From positions 39,020,701 to 39,084,700 of the forward strand of contig OW799235.1 in assembly GCA_941918925.1 (NCBI GenBank): a DNA stretch of 64,000 nucleotides. Reading direction: 5' to 3'. This stretch comes from Phyto melanocephala (Eukaryota > Arthropoda > Insecta > Diptera > Rhinophoridae). A model generated the notes under the pieces. The model was not told the origin of the DNA, ran no database searches, and saw nothing but the letters and a program-made list of their open reading frames with translations. Numbering within the stretch: the stretch's first letter is position 1; the number at the start of each line of letters is the position of its first letter. Below, piece by piece: positions 10,545 to 25,174 of the stretch. Position numbers and translations under genes: made by a program.

Positions 10545-10760
10545 ACTTTAGCGGCCATTTTCTTTGAAAGACTCACTTTACGAAAATATTTTAATAGCAT
10601 ATCGAGGTTATACAAAGAAAGTGATACATATTTTAGTATAAAAGATTATTCCATTACGATTACAGTTAAGTAATAACAAAATAATACATTTCATGCTATA
10701 AAAGTACATCAAATTGATGGTGGGTATAAAAAATTCGGCACAGCTCCTATTTATTTCTTG
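10545..10760 (-). mobile_element. family B 5'-end fragment
   Basis: In reverse it reads like the start of family B: CGGC...GAATTTTTTATACCCACCAT, GTACTTTTATAGC and AAAGTGATACATATTTTAGT. It lies just downstream of the last Pka-C3 exon. Confidence 0.6.
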
Positions 10761-10970
10761 AATTTGCTGCCAAACTAAAAAAATACAGACAATAAGCACC
10801 CAAAAGATAAAATGGCTTTAATTTTATTTTTTAAACAATATTCAAATAAATAAAAACAAAAGACGAAAATAATAATTGCTCGATGTGGTTGGTCACCTTT
10901 TGCATTAACTATGACTTTCAAACAATTAAAAATGAGTAACAAGCTACTTAATTTTAATTTTCAATAAATA

Positions 10971-11169
10971 TTTATTGGATATAGCATCTTTGTTTATAGT
11001 GTTATGGTGTTTAATTTGGTTCCATTTATTTAGTTCTTTTAAAAATTTTTTTCTATCTTATTACTTCTTTTTTTTCAATTAATTATAAATACAGACTTAA
11101 ACATACAAAATTAACAGATAAATAAATAAATAAACTAATTAATTAATGCAAAACAATTTGTTATATTAG
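10971..11169 (-). other. probable Pka-C3 3' UTR start with candidate poly(A) signals
   Basis: Downstream of the stop on the minus strand the sequence is AT-rich. AATAAA hexamers lie at 11025-11030 and 10971-10976 (complement). Which is used, and whether the transcript runs further left, cannot be told from sequence alone. Confidence 0.3.
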
Positions 11170-11295
11170 TTAGAAATCTTTAAACAACTGTAAATCATTT
11201 TGTTCTAGTTCCCTGGCGGGTTTCCAATCACTTTCGGGATATTCATCGAAATTGCTGGTATCACCATCATACTGAACTTCGGGAATTATTGGCGG
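11170..11295 (-). CDS. Pka-C3: Pka-C3 terminal coding exon
   Basis: 126 bp including the stop. It encodes the AGC C-terminal tail: [20 protein letters not shown], then ESDWKP, and the ending [14 protein letters not shown] and the terminal FxxF are PKA/PRKX hallmarks. The C-tail wraps the N-lobe and contributes to ATP binding. The acceptor is a long pyrimidine tract followed by CACAG|CCG. Confidence 0.95.
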   Translation of the reverse strand, partial: PPIIPEVQYDGDTSNFDEYPESDWKPARELEQNDLQLFKDF

Positions 11296-14200
11296 CTGTG
11301 AAAAAAAAAAGAAAATTTAAAAATAAATATTATATACATCAGTTAATTATTCAATAATTCAATCAACGGTTTAAAATCTGAAGAGCCATATGAAGCAAAT
11401 ATAACATTCTTGAAAATCATTTAAAATTTTTACTATATTTGCTTAATTACACTGGTCTTCAACAAACAAAAATATTTCTCGCCTGTAAACAAAAATATGA
11501 GGCCTATGGAGATTTTAGCGAGCTAAATTCAAATCTATTTTAAGTTTTATTCTATCGGGCTAAAATTTTTTTGTGGGAATGCCGTAACTAGCGAACAATT
11601 ACTCCGAGAGCAAATAGTTAACAACAAAGTTTTCTTTAAGTCAGCTAAATAGCTTTTTTTATACCCGCCACCAAAAAAAAAGATGGTGGTAAATTCATTC
11701 TGTCCATAAAGTATATATCTTCTGAGTCCTGGTGTCATTTTATGACAATATAGCTATGTCCGTCCGTCTGTTGAAAGGACGATAGAGCTTAAACCAAAAA
11801 GTTCGGGGAATAAAATTTCGCCAGAATATTTCTTATACACAAAGTTTGTTTGGTATTAAAAATTGGCTAAATCGGAATATAAGGAAGAGAGTTATAGGCC
11901 GTAATGCAATAGTAGGTCAAAAAAACCATATCCTTCTCAAATTTCAAATGTATATTTCCTGAGTAAAAACAAAGCATTTTTCCCTGAAAATTGCTATGCA
12001 TTAGAAAATGAGTTTGAGTTGGTGAAAGGCTTTGCACTAACGGAAAATCATTGTCACAATCAAGACGTACATACAAATTTTTCCCAAAATTATTGTAAAA
12101 TATCATAAAATACATCAAAATTTGTCGGGAAAAAAAGGTTTTTATTTTCAATTGCCAGAAACAGCTACGATATTTTTTTAAACATAATATCAGTATATTT
12201 ATCCGATCATTTTATTACATATATAAAGTTAAAATGAGAAAATAGTTTTGTATTGGTGCAAGTGTAATTATATTAGGTGATTGAAACTCAAAGATTTTTT
12301 TTTTCATTTTCTTATATAAAGTTTGAAAATTGCAAATTATGAGAGAAGATGGAAAAGGTCTGAAAATGTACATATGTACATATTTCGACATTTGGAAAAG
12401 AGAAGCTCAATTATTAAAACTACCTAATTAGGTGTAGCCTGGTATTAATTTTATAAAATATGATTTATTTTTGTTCGGAATATTACACTCAGAATACAAA
12501 TTTCTTTTGTTATAATAAATAAAATAAAGAAAATAAAATTTTCAATTTTTTTTCATCACAACTTCCTTTATGGGTCAATTTCAAAAAAAACGTACACATC
12601 GAGTTTTTTTTCTTATTTTTAAAGTTTTTCCAATTCGCCGGTAAGAATGGCCAATTTATGTAGAAATTGATGAAGATTCCGGTGGTACTTTTAGCCTCTC
12701 AAAAAATTCAATATTTTGTTAATTTTTTTTAGGTTTTCTATGATTTCTATCTTGAGCGTCACACACCAAATATGTACAAAAAATCGCTAAAAATGCAAAA
12801 ATATTTGAAATTCAAGCTTACTACGATGTTCTTTTGTTTCTCAAGATTGACTTTTGCGAAAATCACCTTTTCGATTATAAACACAAAATCACGATTCACC
12901 TTGATTTTTAATTTTTTTAAAAATGACTAGTTATTTTAAAATTTTAAGATGAAAATATGTAAATTTTTTGTAAAAAAAATACTTGAACTTAGAGGTTACT
13001 TGCAAAGTAATAGGCTTGTAACAATTTATTTAAAAAAAATTAATTATAAGCGTTTTAAGGAAAAAATCTAACTGCGACGCTCAAGATATTTTGTGACGAT
13101 CAAGAGATTTTGTTGCACGTAAACAAGAAATAATGCCAAATTTAAAGTTTAACGAAAAAAAGTTTATTCTTTTACAAAAAGTAAGTAAAAAAAAACAAAA
13201 AATCTTTAAAAAAAAAAAAAATTTCATACAAGACTAAACATATACATATTCTTTGATGTCTTTAACAAAAATGGAAAAAAGGAAGTAATTCTTGAAGAAA
13301 CTTAGCCACATATGTAAATATTTGACGCAAAACAATAACTTAACTTAATTAATTTTTTTATTTTCATTCGAATTCTTATTCTGAATCTGTATAAACTTCA
13401 TGAAATGACAAGCGGCTTTGTTTTTTTTTATTCTTATTAATTTTTACCACTTTTGAATTAAGTTTGTGGCAGTTGCATAAATTTCCGGTCCCCCCGAGTT
13501 TTATGTTGCAAAAGCAAGATTAAACTCAAATATACCACGATTATACATTTTTTTCTTCTTTCTTTTATATTCGTCATTACGCGCTTTATCGAGCTTAATT
13601 TTCTCTCGATATCTTTGTGCTCTTTCAGCCGCCATTAATTTTGTTGTTTTACTCTTAAAAAAAAAATAAAATCATAATTAAGCATTTTAAGCTATGAAGC
13701 AATATATATCAAAAGTGATGCTCATGAAATATTTGCCTATTCTTGTTTTTTTCGTAGGCAATTTATTTCTCAAACTCACCAATTTAAAAAAAATAAGTTG
13801 AAACCATGTAAACAATGATTGTCAACTTCAATTTTTTACATTTAATATATTCACTTTTAAAAAAATTAGCGTGACGCTCATGAATTTTTATCGCGCCCTT
13901 ACCATGGTGTTCACAAAAACTACGCAAATGCACACTTTTTTACAAAGATTTTTTTTTCGCTTTTTCACTTTTGTAATAATTAAGGTTTGTACTTTCCTTA
14001 CGTTATTTACTTTATTTATATGCAAATTGAAAACCAGTAATATTACTTGAATTATAAAAAAGTGACGCTCAATGCAAATTGTGGAGACAACCTTTCTTTG
14101 CAACACCAAATTCGCACTAATTAAGTTTTGACGACTATAACTAATGAAATTTTGTTAACTAAAAATTCTAACGGGGGACACACGCTTTTGTATGGAAGGA

Positions 14201-17200
14201 GTCCGAGGGAGAAACAAAACACCATTCTGAATAAACAAAAAAACAAACATACGAATTTGAGATTTACGTTTTTTTGTTACATATTCCTCGCTGATCACTC
14301 TCAAATTTTTTATTTTTTTGTTGTTGTTTTTTTTTTACCTAAAATAGTAGTGTAAAGTGCGGGGACACAAAAATTGCGTTTTTTTTTAAATTGACCCATA
14401 TATATCTCGAACTAGTGACGTATGATACCAATATTCGGTTTTTGTACTGCCAAAAAGTCACAGTGATTTCTAAGTTTATGTGCCTTTTATTTAATTTAAT
14501 ATTCAAAGGATTAGATCTCATGATATGATAATCTATTTTGCTGCATACAAAAAAAAAACAATTTTTGTTCCTAATAATTTTTCTTTCCTTTCTAAAGATT
14601 TTTAGAACCTTGAGGAAAAATATTGGAACGAAATTCTATCAGTTTATTTCAATTTGTTTGTATAAGCTAGTCAAATTTATCGTATTCAGTTAAAAATCCT
14701 TCATTGAATAAACTTCGCTATCAATAGTTGTAACAAACAAATTCAATTCGATAAGGCGAAACTTTAAAATTACAAGTATAATTTTCGCTTATGCAAGAAG
14801 AAAAGAAACTTTTGGAGAAATAAAAACCATTTCGGTTAAATATACTGTCCTCTTTTTAAGTTGTTTTAAGAAGAACTCAAATCGTTAACTTCTCATACTA
14901 GAATTTTTACTTCATCTCACATTTACCATATAATCAAAGAGACTAATTGCTGAACTATTTCTTATCGCTCAGTGCTTCTTAGAAAATCCTTGTTAGTTTA
15001 TTTCTTGCCTTCATTAATATCCGCTAATTCAGAGGTATTGAGATTGAATAAATTTCTAAAAATTAATCAAAGATTTTAAAACCCTTAATTAAAAATTATT
15101 TCAATGTGTAAAAAAATTAAAAAAAAACAATTCTTTTTCTAAAGACGCACATAATTTTAATTTCATAAAAATACATTTTATGCTAGATCTTACTCAATAA
15201 AAACAACATATATAAATAAATAGATATCATATCGATGCCTTACTTCCTCAAGGAAGTATCGATCAAGCATCGATATACTCTTTATGGGATCGCAAATGAA
15301 TCTTTATATATATATATATATATATAATAATAACGAGTATGTTCGTGATCGATAAACTCAAAAACTACTGGTCCGATTTTGACCAAACTTTATATGCATG
15401 CTCTATGGGCCGTGAGGAGTGATGATGGGTTACCAACACGTGATCATCCAACGTATAATTGTCCAGTGAGACGCATTGTGTTTCAAGATTAAATCCACAT
15501 ACTTGCAGCGATTGACCTTGGGTTTTATTTATGGTCAAAGCAAATTCCAGACGTACTGGAAATTGTATTCGTTTAAATGAAAATACATAAAATATGAAAA
15601 AAACATAAACTGTGAGTGTTATTACAATTTTGATTTTTGGAGTTTTCAAAAAAAAACATTTTTTCTACTTTAGCAAACTATAAACACTGATTTTGATTTT
15701 CTTCGAGAGGCAGTTCAAAATAAAAGAAAAATTTGGCCAGCCACGCGGACCGGGTCCAGCTAGTACTGTATAAAATAAGGCTCTCTTTAAAATCACGTGT
15801 GAAGGGTATAAAAAAGATATAAAATAATTTAAATACTACGATTATATTTACTTTGAAGTTTTGCTTTGGCCTTTAGTATTATGAATATATTATATATTAT
15901 GAATATACTAATATTATACCCAATGATACAGTATGTGCATTTACAATTATTACTGCAGAATCCGAACGCAAGTGCCGAAAATACAACACCAGAAACAGTC
16001 ATTTAAGTAAAGGGCATGGAGTTATATACAATATTATGCCTAGCCTTAGAGTTCCGTGGACTTACGTTGATCACATAAACCGGGCGACACTTTTAAGGTG
16101 AAGGTAGTTGGGAACAAGTCTGCTCCGGTGCTAGGTTAATATATATTTTATGTGCTTATTGTGAAATGCAAACGCATGGCAAAAACAAATTTAAATCATT
16201 ATTTGCTGGGGTAAAACATATTTTACTTGTTTATGTACAAATTCAATGTCAACGTAGACATAATAAAATTAATAGATTAATCTTAATTCAATACATAATA
16301 GGCAAATCTGGTAACACCATAAATTTAATTTGTTGCTTCAAAATAATTTGAACATTAACTTGTAATATAAACTGCAAAAATTAATGCTTGGTTTATGTTA
16401 AAAGCAATATTTGTATTTGTAAATATGTATGCATATGTATGAAATTTCGTTATTATTGATTGATTATACCATATGGTAAACACCCAATAATAAACGTACG
16501 ATTAATAATAGCATTAAACTATAAATTAAATATCAGCCGATAATGTATTTTTAAAGCAAATGTTGTCGGCTGTTTGCCGCCAAGGAATCTAGCTATTTTT
16601 CATCTATCTATTGATCAATTTATTATATGTATGTGTTCCTATTCCGATCTCTAAATTATACACAAATTTAATTGTTTTCAAATGATTTATGACTATTATC
16701 AAAATGCAAATTTGTTTATAATTGTATACGAGCAGTCATTCTCACACTTTTATACATTCAATAAATGTTCACACATGTATAATATTTTTTCGTGAATAAT
16801 TTTTAAATACACATGAATGCAAATTTATTATTTTTGCAATTTTTCTCTTTTTTCACATTCATTTTCTTTATGTAATTATTTCGCCTTTCTAAATACATAT
16901 AGAAAATGTATTTTTTATATCTATTTTACTAAACATACACAAGTAATTTTAAAAAATCATTTTGTCAAAAAGAATAAAGCGTACTTTTACGTATAAACTT
17001 GAAAATTAAAAATAAATAGAATTTAACAACTACAGCAATAATAAAAATAATAATAAAAACAGCGAAATCACGTTTTAAAACTACAAGATTAAAAGTATAT
17101 TTAAAAAAGAAAAAATATTTTCAAATTCTCTCTGCGCATAATGTGAAATAATTTATTATTAATTTATTTTATAAAACTGAGTCAAGAAAAATACACTATA

Positions 17201-20200
17201 TTCATCATTATAACCACCGACAGTAGTAGATAGAGTATTTTAATTTTCTTATTTCCAAACATAATATTTTCAAGGTTTTTTAATTATAAATGTACCTTAA
17301 TTTTTTTATTATAGACGTCATTCCAATTCAGATCTTTAAACCATCGATGCCTCTTAACATCATCGGCGCCATTCTGAAACGATATTAAAGAAATTAAAAC
17401 ATACATTTAAATATATTAATTGCAAATTGAATAAAAAATCGTCTTTAAATATAATTTTACAATTTCATTCTCTTATGTTTCTTATATATTTGTATGTATT
17501 TGTAAAAAGTAATACAATTTAGCAATCTATTATAATTAAATTTCTGAGTTAAGGTGGATTAAGCCGTGTGTTTCGGACAATTTTTTTGTCCAGAGAAAAT
17601 TTTTTTTATTATTCTACTTTTGAGAGACATATTTGATATTTTTGAGACAAAATAAAATTAATTATAAATGTCTCAATTTATGTAAGTTTAAGTATATCTA
17701 CATACATAGATTAGGCTATAAGTTCAATCAATCAAATTAATTTTTGCCCGTAAAAGGTCGGGTGGCGAAAAAGAAATTGTGTTAATTATAATGTTGAAGA
17801 GCTTAGTTCGAAAAGGCAAAAAATATCCCTTAATCCTAGCTCAAAAAAGTGTGGAAAATATGCGTCGGAGACAGGTATAACTCAATCTTAACGCTTGCAG
17901 TACACGAAAAGTGTCACTACTTTCTTGTCTTTGCAAAAGCATATCGAATCAGATAGAAAGGCCTAAAGTCAAATAATTATAATTATGAAGAACTCAATTG
18001 TGTAAAAAAAACGAGTTTCTACTTGCGGCCATCGATATGTAATTTGACACCTGAAAGAAAGAAAGGTTCACGATCTCTTGTCCGGAGACTACTCAATAAC
18101 GAATCCAAGCCGTTGATTACAGCAAAAAGTATAAAACAAATAAGTTGATTTTATAAGAGTTTTTTTATATCAAGGGACCCTCACCATTTATTATATTAAA
18201 TCAACTGTGGATGCAGTCATAAAGGTAAATATGAAAGGAGTAATGTTACCATGTGCTTCCGATAAAATGCCAATGATGTACTTATGTCTCCACAAAAAAA
18301 AACGTCAAATAAGTGATTTATTGATAACTTTATCAATGGAATGGTGTTGCCTGCAAGTCCCCGGAATCAAAAACGATTAAAAATTTAAAGGCAGACGTAA
18401 AGAAGTCACAATCTGCGATAAAACCAACAAAAATTGTAAATAAAAACAATTAAGAGTCCTATATTCGGTCGTGCCGAATCTTATATACCCTTCACAACGT
18501 GTAGTTCATCTCATATGAAATACGTACATACATATAAAAAACATACATATATAAAAACATCCCATTGTAAAATTATAAATTTACGTATGTATGTTAAAAA
18601 AAAATAAAAACAAAAATTTAAGAAAATATTAAAAAAAATTTAAAAAAAATTAAAACAAATAATTAAAATAAAAATAATATATATAAAACAAAAAATAAAT
18701 AAAAAAAAAATAAATAAAAATTAAAAAAAAAGATATATAAAAAAATTAAAAATTTTTTTTTTGCCTCAGTTGGGATTTGATGCCACGTTTACTCTAACCA
18801 GTATACACGTTTTTATGTATGTATGTTGTTGTTGTAATGTTGTTTTTGTGCAAAAAAAATCGAGCTGGTCGTGGATTTTTGCTCATATCTCAGTTGTTTA
18901 TGTACCGATGTTTTCAATACCGATCTACTCCCGAATATTTCTGATATTTTAATACCTTACCCGGGTCCAGGCGATGTCGGGGGCTTCAAAAGGTTGATTT
19001 CAACATACACTTGGACAGACGGACAGACTGACAGAGCTTAATCGACTCCCCTATTCATAAGCTTTCAGAAAATATATACTTTATGGGGTCGGAAATGAAA
19101 ATTGTAGAAATTTCACACGGATTGACAAACCTATATATACCCTTTTTCACTGTGTGAAGGGTATAATAAAAGTGTCACAACTTAATAAATTTGGTAGTAA
19201 AGTATTGTGCGGCCATAATTTCAAGATAAATGTATGCCAAAAAGTATTACAAATTTACCTTTATAATGTTGAAGAAAAACAAAAGTGAAATATTCAAGTT
19301 GTGCTATTTTATTTTTATAATAAATTAGATGAAATGCTATTATTTTGACCGATTTATTTTTAAATTTGTTCAATAAATTATTTGACGTTTTTATACTTTT
19401 GAAGTTAATAAATATTTTTTATTATAATAAACTTTATAAATCACAGAAACTTTTCTGTGTTTTGAGTAAAATAAAAACAAAATTTTTCAAGATGTAAATA
19501 AATTTACTAAAACTTTTATATTAGTGCTATTATTTGGCCCTCAGCTGTATACATATATACATACATAAATATAAAAATAAGTATTTGGTTTAATTTGCTG
19601 TAATTTTGCTATAACATTTTCATACAAAATTTAATAGAATAATTGTCTTCTTGATGGCATACAAATAAACTAATAAGTTTTCGAAAATAGAGACACATAA
19701 CTATACACACTCATGTTAACCACAAAACTATACATACGTCTTAAATTGTACAGTTCTTAAATTTTCAAATTCAAAATTTTAATGGTAAATTAATTTTTTT
19801 ATATTAGCATTTTCTTTTTGCCATATGTCGTTTAATAATTTTCAAAACATGAAATAAGACTTGTAAGGTTTGCAAAAATACAAGAAAATAAAAACAATTA
19901 AATAAAAATCTCTGAAAATAGGGAAAAATTTTTTTAATCTTTTAGCGTCTGTTTCTGTCCATTTGAGCGTTAAAATATTACATTTTATTCTATTTTATTT
20001 ATTTTAAAATAAAATATACGCAAATATGTATCTCGTACGTACATACACATGTTTCTATTTATATTTGTTTTCTTCACCAAATTGCCACTAAAATGCAGAA
20101 CAAATATTCGACAAAAACATCTTCCGATTGCACACTCTCCTAAATCATATTTACATTCCCATTTGTAGATTGCGAATACTGTGAACACATTTTGAATTTG

Positions 20201-23200
20201 GATTTTGTGTAAAGAATTGTAAATTTTTTTTAATAGAATGTATTTTATTTATAAACATATAATATTTATTATGCACACATTTTATTTTTGATTTTATAAT
20301 ATTGCCTCAAATATGAAACAAACTTATGTTCAAGTGAATTTAATTTTGAAAATGATTTAATAACAACTACCTACATTTGTATGTAGATATGTATGCATAT
20401 GTGAGTTATTTACTTACAACTTCTTTTTTTATTAACAATATTGTATTTTCTCAAGGCATATTTATTCATCAGGTAATCGTATAATAGTTTGGAGAGAATT
20501 TTTTTGTTTATATTTTTTATTATGTATGAAGATTGACATTTGAAATCTATATATATAAAAGTGAAACTCTGTGTGTGTGTGTGTGTGTGTTAGCTATAGA
20601 CTCCGAAACTGTAAAACTGATCGGGCTCAAACTTTGGCAAGTTGTTGTACACATACCAGGGAGTGTTTATGGGTGAAAAAAGTGGGCGGGGCCACGCCCA
20701 TAAAAAACTAGTTATCAGTTTTAGCTACTTGTACTTGACCGATTTTTCTGAAACTTTGCACACATATCGAGCTGTCATGACTAAATAATTTCGTGATAAG
20801 AAAAGTGGGTGGGGCCACGCCCCTAAAAAGTTTTAATTTTGAGGTACTTGCACTGGACCGATTTTTCTGAAACTTTGCACACATATTAAGCTGTCATGAC
20901 TTTATAATTTTTTATTAAAAAAAGTGGGCGGGGCCACGCCCATAAAAAATTAGTTATCAGTTTTAGCTTCTTGCACTTGACCGATTTTTCTGAAACTTTG
21001 CACACATATCGAGCTGTCATGACTAAATAATTTCGTGATAAGAAAAGTGGGTGGGGCCACGCCCCTAAAAAGTTTTAATTTTGAGGTACTTGCACTGGAC
21101 CGATTTTTCTGAAACTTTGCACACATATTAAGCTGTCATGACTTTATAATTTTTTATTAAAAAAAGTGGGCGGGGCCACGCCCATAAAAAATTAGTTATC
21201 AGTTTTAGCAACTTGCACTGGACCGAATTTTCTGAAACTTTGCAAACATACTGAGCTGTCATGACTAAATAATTTCGTGATAAGAAAAGTGGGCGTGGTT
21301 ACGCCCCTAAAAAAGTTTTAATTTTGAGGTACTTGCACTGGACCGACTTTTCCAAAACTTTGCACACCTATTGAGCTGTCATGACTATACAGTTTCGTAA
21401 TTAGAAAAGTGGGCAGTGCCACGCTCATAAAGAAAAAGTTATAATTTTTAGCCTTGCACTTGATATTCGATTAAAATTTAGAATGCGATTAAAATTCATG
21501 AAGGGGCGTAGCAACGCGCGCCGGGCTTTTCTAGTATATGATAAAAGAGAGCAAATGTTTTTTCAACTATTAATTTTGACAGCTGAAGTTAAAAAAAAGT
21601 GAATAAAAATTAATCAGATGACGAAACAAGACTACACGATGAATAAATATGTATGTATGCCTTGGTAAATTCTATTAAAAGATTAGAATTTCACATCATA
21701 TGTTTTCATATTTATGATTGATTCATACAGGGTGAGAAAATTAAAATTATTTTCGCACTCAAAATAAAAACATATTATTTACTTAACTGAGTACTTTGTT
21801 GATTTTTTACCTCGCTGAAAATTTTTAAATTTTTTTTATTTAACTTCACTTGACATATAATGTTATCTGCCGATGGCTGTCGCTAAGACTTTGTTCTACA
21901 TGGTTGAATACGATCATAAATCTTATTGCAATAACCGTAATTTGATTTTTACAAAACATAACTTAATTTTGAACTCACCTTCATATTGCCTAAACGTTTT
22001 GTACGATCATTTGTTAGCAATTTTTTAACCAAGTCTTTGGCTATGGGATCCATATGACGGGGCCATTCAATTTTGCCACCCAATATCTTTTCATAAATAC
22101 CAAATGGATTCTCATCGTAGAATGGTGGATAACCAACAAGCATTTCATAAATTAGAATACCTAAATAAATTCAATTTTAATAAAGTTGTTTGTTTTTCAA
22201 AATCAAAGTTTACCTAAAGCCCACCAATCCACCGCTTTGTTATGGCCTTTGGATTGTATGATTTCAGGTGCTAAATATTCTGGTGTTCCACACAGCGTCC
22301 AGGTACGATCTCTTAGTTTTTTGGCAAAACCAAAATCAGTTATTTTTAAATGGCCATCACGGTTAATTAATAAATTTTCAGGTTTCAAGTCTCTGTAAAC
22401 AATCTGCAGAGAATGCAAATATTCTAAAGCCAAGACAATTTCGGCAGCAAAAAAATTTGCTGAAAGTGAAATAAGTTAAAAATTAATATACAAGTTGTGA
22501 AAAAAAATCTTTTGAAACTCACCTGTTGACCTGTTAAATCTTCCAGCATTCCGTAGATAAGTGAACAATTCACCACCACACACGTATTCAAAAATCATAT
22601 ACAAACAACAATCGTCTTTTGTTGACCATTCTCTTAAATTAAAAATGATTCATTAATGGAAATCATCAACTCGAAATAAATATGTGGTAGCAAAAAAATA
22701 ATTCGTTTTCTTATTTATTTATTTATTTGTTTTAATATCTATGCATGTGCATATGTACTTACAAACTTATAACAAAGGGATGTCTAATTTCTCTTAATAT
22801 GTTGCGTTCATTCTTAACATGTTCCACTTGTTTTAGCCGAATTACATCAGCCATCGCTAAAAGTTTCATGGCACAATATTTCTCTGATACACGATCACGA
22901 CACAGACACACTCGTCCAAATGTTCCAGTTCCTAAAAATAAACAAAAGAAAGCAAAAATTATTTGAAGGTATTATAATAAATAATATTTTTTAAACATTA
23001 AAAATCAATCAACCACCACCGCCAAATATACATATGTACATACATACATATATTGAACAAATCTATTATAAGCAAATATAGATGAAAGTATGAATACATG
23101 TACATACAAATGTGTTTCATTTAGGAATTTTAATTGGCATTGAATAGAATTTTTTCATATTTTAATATAAATTAAAAAAATTATAGCATAATCTTTCTAA

Positions 23201-25115
23201 CAATACCACCTAAGTATGTATGTTTTTTAATTTTTAAATACATAATTTAATAGAAAATTGTAAATTGTTTATGGAAATTCTGTCATCAGCATACGAGAGT
23301 AACATGGACTTGACACACATTTGTGAAAGATCATAATTCTTTTGGTTGTGCCAAGCATTTTAATGATTGACGTTTTATTAAACAAAAATAAATTAAACAA
23401 TAACACGTCAAAAATAATATAAAATATCTGTATCTTATCACTAACGATTTTGTAGTGGTTGAAATACCAAATATGTACTTCTATATTCATAATCCATTTT
23501 TATACCCTTCACACAGTGAAAAAGGGTATATATAGGTTTGTCATTCCGTGTGAAATTTCTACAATTTTGATTTCCGACCCCATAAAGTATATATTTTCTG
23601 AAAGCTTATGAATAGGGAAGTCGATTAAGCCCTGTCAGTCTGTCCGTCTGTCCGTCTGTCCGTCTGACCGTCTGTCCGTGTGTATGTTGAAATCAACTTT
23701 TTGAAGCCCCCGACATCGCATGGACTCGGGTGATGTATTAAAATATCAGAAATATTCGGGAGTAGATCGGTATTGAAAATCAGAAACATCGGTATATAAA
23801 CAACTGAGATATGAGCAAAAACCACGACCACCTCGGTTTTTTTTTCACAAAAACAACATTACAACAACAACATACATACATACAAACGTGTATACTGGTT
23901 AGAGAAAACGTGGCATCGAATCCCAGCTGAGCCAAAAAAAATTTTTTTTCAATTTTTTTAAAAATTTTTTTTAAATTTTTTTTTTATTTTTTTTTATTTT
24001 TTATTTAATATATTATTTATATTTTTATTATTTTTTTTTATTTTTTTTTGTTTTATATATATTATATATATAATAAGTTTTTAAAAAATTTTTTTTTTTA
24101 ATTTTTTTTTTAAATTTTTTTTTATTTATTTTTTTTTTTTTTTGTTTTTTTAACATACATACGTGAATTTATAATTTTACAATGGGATGTTTTTATATAT
24201 GTATGTTTTTATATGTATGTACGTATTTCATATGGGATGAATGGTGACACAAACTACTGTTATTGCATGACTACACGTTGTGAAGGGTATATAAGATTCG
24301 GCACGGCCGAATATAGCACTCTTACTTGTTAAATGTAAACCTTTCTTTTAAATTTGAAAATAGTTAGGTAGTTACGTAAAGTTTTATCAATGATAATCTA
24401 TGGTGAAACTAATAGAAAAGAGTTTGTAATGCATGCAAATCAATTTTATTTAATTAAATAAAATTTTTATAAAATTGTGAAATTTTATTTTCCCTTTAAT
24501 AATATTGGGTTTTATCTTTAACAGGACGTGAAAGTAAGTAAAATACTATAAATTTATTTATATTATTAAAACAAACGAATCTTTGCTTTTAAAATAATTT
24601 TTTAACATTAAATGCCACATGATATCAACTTTATTTTAAAACAAGTAAGAGCGCTTGGTTCGGCATGGCCGACAATATCCATCACCGTCATTTAAATAGG
24701 TACAGTGACCACAACGTAGATTAGCCTTGAGTTTAGATTTCATATAATACGCCATTTTCTTTATTATTTCCGATGCCATTTTCGATTTTGAATTTTTACA
24801 GAGTTAGCTGTATTCTACTAGTCAAGCCATTTCATTTGATACTCATATTTTGGATTTTACATTTTTTCAATACTTTACTTCATTGTACTGGTCAAGCCCT
24901 TTCATTTGATCCACATATTGGCACCTTCGGTTGTATAGAAACTAAAAAAATATCGATTTCCGTAAGTAAACTTTAGGAAAAACACTTAAGCATTTGTACT
25001 CTGGTGCTTATATCTCAGTTGGTTGAAAACCGATTTGTTAGTTTTTCTTAGGAATAATTTGGTATCTTAAGCATGTTCAAAAATTATTTAGAAGTTTCCA
25101 AATTTTATCTATCTA

Positions 25116-25174
<59 letters not shown>

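Noticed and set aside
14128..14355. 75-codon plus-strand frame near the right end of the TIR transposon
   Set aside because: Low-complexity C-terminal half, overlaps the terminal region of the element, and lies opposite to the better-supported frame.
15950..16135. GC-richer patch considered as an RNA gene or LINE fragment
   Set aside because: No cloverleaf, no box motifs and no matching protein frame could be seen.
20681..21430. Regularly spaced repeats resembling a CRISPR-like array
   Set aside because: Units of about 120 bp without unique spacers, inside a Helitron, in a eukaryotic genome.
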